DNA from: a candidate division WOR-3 bacterium
GTDB taxonomy: Bacteria; SDB-A
Length of the DNA stretch: 32,167 bases
Direction of reading: 5' to 3'
Assembly: GCA_016926475.1 (NCBI GenBank)
Contig: JAFGON010000004.1
Location: 1 to 32,167 of the forward strand
In this document: piece after piece, positions 30,589-32,167 of the stretch
Layout of the letters: each line of letters starts with the position of its first letter
Position numbering within the stretch: position 1 is the first letter of the stretch
Translations under genes and position numbers: made by a program
Notes under the pieces: generated by a model
What the model saw: only the letters and a program-made list of their open reading frames with translations
Told to the model about the DNA's origin: nothing
The model's database searches: none

Positions 30589-32167
30589 TCACTTCTTTCT
30601 TCTGTCCTGGTAATTTCGTCTGTCTTCGTCGTCTGTTTTCCCTTTTTCTATTACATTTCTGAATTCATCTTCTTCAAGCAGTTTTCTTCTCTGGTCGGTT
30701 CTACTATCAGCAAGCCCATCGAAGATTTGAATTTCTTCAATTTTCCACTGGATTCCTTCAACTTCAAGAGTGTCTCCTACTTTTAAACCGAGCATTTTAG
30801 CTCCAATGGGAGAAAGGTATGAAATAATGCCTTTTTCAGGATCAGAATCCCACGGACCTAGTATTGAATATTTCCTTTTCTCGTTTTTTGAGGACAAAAA
30901 AACCTCACACCCAATTGACACTTTACCCCTTTCCACGAAATTTTCGTCTATTACGCGCGTTTTGGAGAGTTGATCTTCCAGTTCAGCTATTTTCGCCGCA
31001 ACCTCTCGATGCTTGGATCTCGCGGCGTGGTATTCAAAATTTTCTGAAAGGTCTCCCATCGCAGCCGCTCTCCTGATTTCTTCAACAATGGATGGAAGAG
31101 TTTCGTGTAAAAGTTTATCCCTCAAAGATTGACGGTCAATATATGAACGTTTCGTCACATAAACCGAATCGCTGTGTTCTTCCAAAAGATTTTCCGAGAC
31201 GACTATTTCAGGTCTCAGCCTGATCAGCTTGGTTCTTATTTCACTTTTCTGAACTGCGTTGAAAAGCGACAGATCATTTATCCAGTTCAGCACAAGTTTT
31301 GCCTGCTGGAGAGGTGATTCGAGAACCGCGTTTTTCACTATTAGATAATCATCCTTCTTTAAAACTTCTCTCAACTTGGATGTCAGTTTTCTGCTTCTCT
31401 CTTCCTTTTCAGCTGAATGCTCCTCAGCAATAAGAAAAATCCATTCGGCTATTGCAGAATCTGTAATATGGTTTTGTTTGAAATTATTTGCCTGTTTTTT
31501 GAAAACCTCGATAGCCCATACAAGAGCTTCGGGGGATTCTGTGGGGTGGCCTAAGATATAAACTACGTCATCATATAAATATTCTTGTGACAAAACGTCC
31601 CTGAAGCCAAGAGATTTCGCAGTCAACAATCTTCTCCTCAGGTTTGCGTCTATTCTCGACGAAGCGACAAGGGTTTTAACCAGTTTTACCTTCATATCAG
31701 TTCTTGTTGAACCCTCAACCAATTCCAGAATTTCATCATCGGTTAAGCTCGAAAAGTCAAATTTTTCCAACGAAATTCTTTTAAACCTCTTTTTGAAATC
31801 CAACGAAAGGAAATGGAATTTCAAACGCAATACCGGCGGAGCTTCTTTAAACCTCAATTCTGCTTGTTTGAATGTTTTCAACGCTTTTTCTTCTAAATCT
31901 TCGTCAATTGATCTCTTTTTTGCCGACTGCAAAAAATCCAACAGTTTTTCGTACTGTTTTTCAAAATCATCTTTATTTTCCAGGCTTGGTTCAAAAACCC
32001 CTACAGGCGACTTAGGTTTTTTTCTGAGAGAAAACTTGCCTCCTTTTCCTCCAGAGGCGTAATCTATGTACATACAGTTTTTTATTTTATCCCTCGCGGT
32101 GTTCCACCAGTTATCGTTGACGCCCAAATCACCAGAAACACTGCTTTTGATATCCAGGCCAAAAGCC
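30589..32167 (-). CDS. greA: GreA-type transcript cleavage factor with a large N-terminal helical domain (5' partial)
   Basis: The C-terminal 190 or so residues are GreA. The coiled-coil finger has the catalytic acidic tip GDLSEN, then FEYHAARSKHREVAAKIAELEDQL. The C-terminal FKBP-like domain contains ISYLSPIGAKMLGLKVGDTLEVEG. Before it lie more than 300 residues of helical repeat with an N-terminal motif DNWWNTARDKIKNC and GGKGGKFSLRKKP. Long Gre proteins with similar N-terminal parts occur in chlamydiae and some other phyla. A TTG at 32127 is available, but the frame stays open through the window edge (…DIKSSVSGDLGVNDNWW), so the start is probably outside. GreA rescues backtracked RNA polymerase by stimulating transcript cleavage. 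The acidic C-terminal tail (RRNYQDRRKK end) is an extension. Confidence 0.92.
   Translation of the reverse strand, partial: AFGLDIKSSVSGDLGVNDNWWNTARDKIKNCMYIDYASGGKGGKFSLRKKPKSPVGVFEPSLENKDDFEKQYEKLLDFLQSAKKRSIDEDLEEKALKTFKQAELRFKEAPPVLRLKFHFLSLDFKKRFKRISLEKFDFSSLTDDEILELVEGSTRTDMKVKLVKTLVASSRIDANLRRRLLTAKSLGFRDVLSQEYLYDDVVYILGHPTESPEALVWAIEVFKKQANNFKQNHITDSAIAEWIFLIAEEHSAEKEERSRKLTSKLREVLKKDDYLIVKNAVLESPLQQAKLVLNWINDLSLFNAVQKSEIRTKLIRLRPEIVVSENLLEEHSDSVYVTKRSYIDRQSLRDKLLHETLPSIVEEIRRAAAMGDLSENFEYHAARSKHREVAAKIAELEDQLSKTRVIDENFVERGKVSIGCEVFLSSKNEKRKYSILGPWDSDPEKGIISYLSPIGAKMLGLKVGDTLEVEGIQWKIEEIQIFDGLADSRTDQRRKLLEEDEFRNVIEKGKTDDEDRRNYQDRRKK

Noticed and set aside
1-32167. Mobile element, prophage, toxin-antitoxin, defence or CRISPR content
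   Set aside because: No transposase, integrase, phage structural gene, repeat-spacer array, terminal inverted repeats or compositional shift was recognised. The excisionase-like HTH gene has no recombinase next to it.
1-32167. tRNA, rRNA or known riboswitch
   Set aside because: No cloverleaf-like segments with a conserved T-loop (GGTTCGAATCC type) or rRNA signatures were seen in the intergenic gaps, all of which are under 300 bp.

Overview
The window is about 32 kb of dense, moderately AT-rich bacterial chromosome. It looks like core genome rather than a mobile island: there is no transposase, integrase, phage gene, CRISPR array, rRNA or tRNA that I can see. The organism is clearly diderm. 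It has a PilQ secretin, LolA, many lipoproteins with signal-peptidase-II lipoboxes, an LpoB-type penicillin-binding-protein activator and a periplasmic lytic transglycosylase. Weak similarity to textbook proteins in the poorly conserved genes, a SpoIID-domain protein in a diderm and an oversized GreA suggest a deep-branching or uncultured lineage. I cannot name the phylum from sequence alone.

Layout. (1) 1-2128 (+): the 3' part of a PLP-dependent sugar aminotransferase, then an HD-GYP response regulator. (2) 9597 down to 2132 (-): six tightly packed genes for an S66 LD-carboxypeptidase, a SpoIID-domain protein, a TPR lytic transglycosylase, a tandem GT2 glycosyltransferase with a degenerate first half, a beta-propeller-like lipoprotein and a LolB/LolA-like lipoprotein. 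(3) 9603-10343: a terminator, a small lipoprotein gene and a divergent promoter region with inverted repeats. (4) 10344-14973 (+): a 61-aa HTH protein leading a pilMNOPQ operon that ends at a strong terminator. (5) 15049-17869 (+): an L,D-transpeptidase, LpoB and a COG3014-type lipoprotein. (6) 18759-17866 (-): a metallo-beta-lactamase-fold hydrolase. (7) 18950-24470 (+): grpE-dnaK-dnaJ followed by rsmE and wecB. (8) 25743-24460 (-): an ankyrin-repeat lipoprotein. (9) 26039-29025 (+): ftsK-lolA. (10) 29121-30587 (+): ECF sigma factor, zinc-finger anti-sigma factor and a Spy/CpxP-like protein. (11) 32167-30589 (-): a GreA-type factor with a large N-terminal domain, whose 5' end lies outside the window.

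The unifying theme is building, trimming and monitoring the cell envelope. Peptidoglycan enzymes, an activator, lipoprotein trafficking, secretin assembly, DNA translocation at the septum and an envelope-stress-type sigma module lie close together with chaperone and sugar-nucleotide genes. Most genes abut or overlap by a few bases. Four convergent pairs meet tail to tail with no room for terminators.

The items I consider most worth following up are: the wall-remodelling operon, with its S66-TAG-TTG-SpoIID junction, signal-less SpoIID and pseudo-glycosyltransferase half; the mini-HTH gene heading the pilus operon beside an inverted-repeat cluster; the missing canonical start of rsmE; and the block duplication in the ankyrin lipoprotein. 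No clearly unprecedented defence or mobile system is visible. All functions are assigned by motif recognition without database searches.
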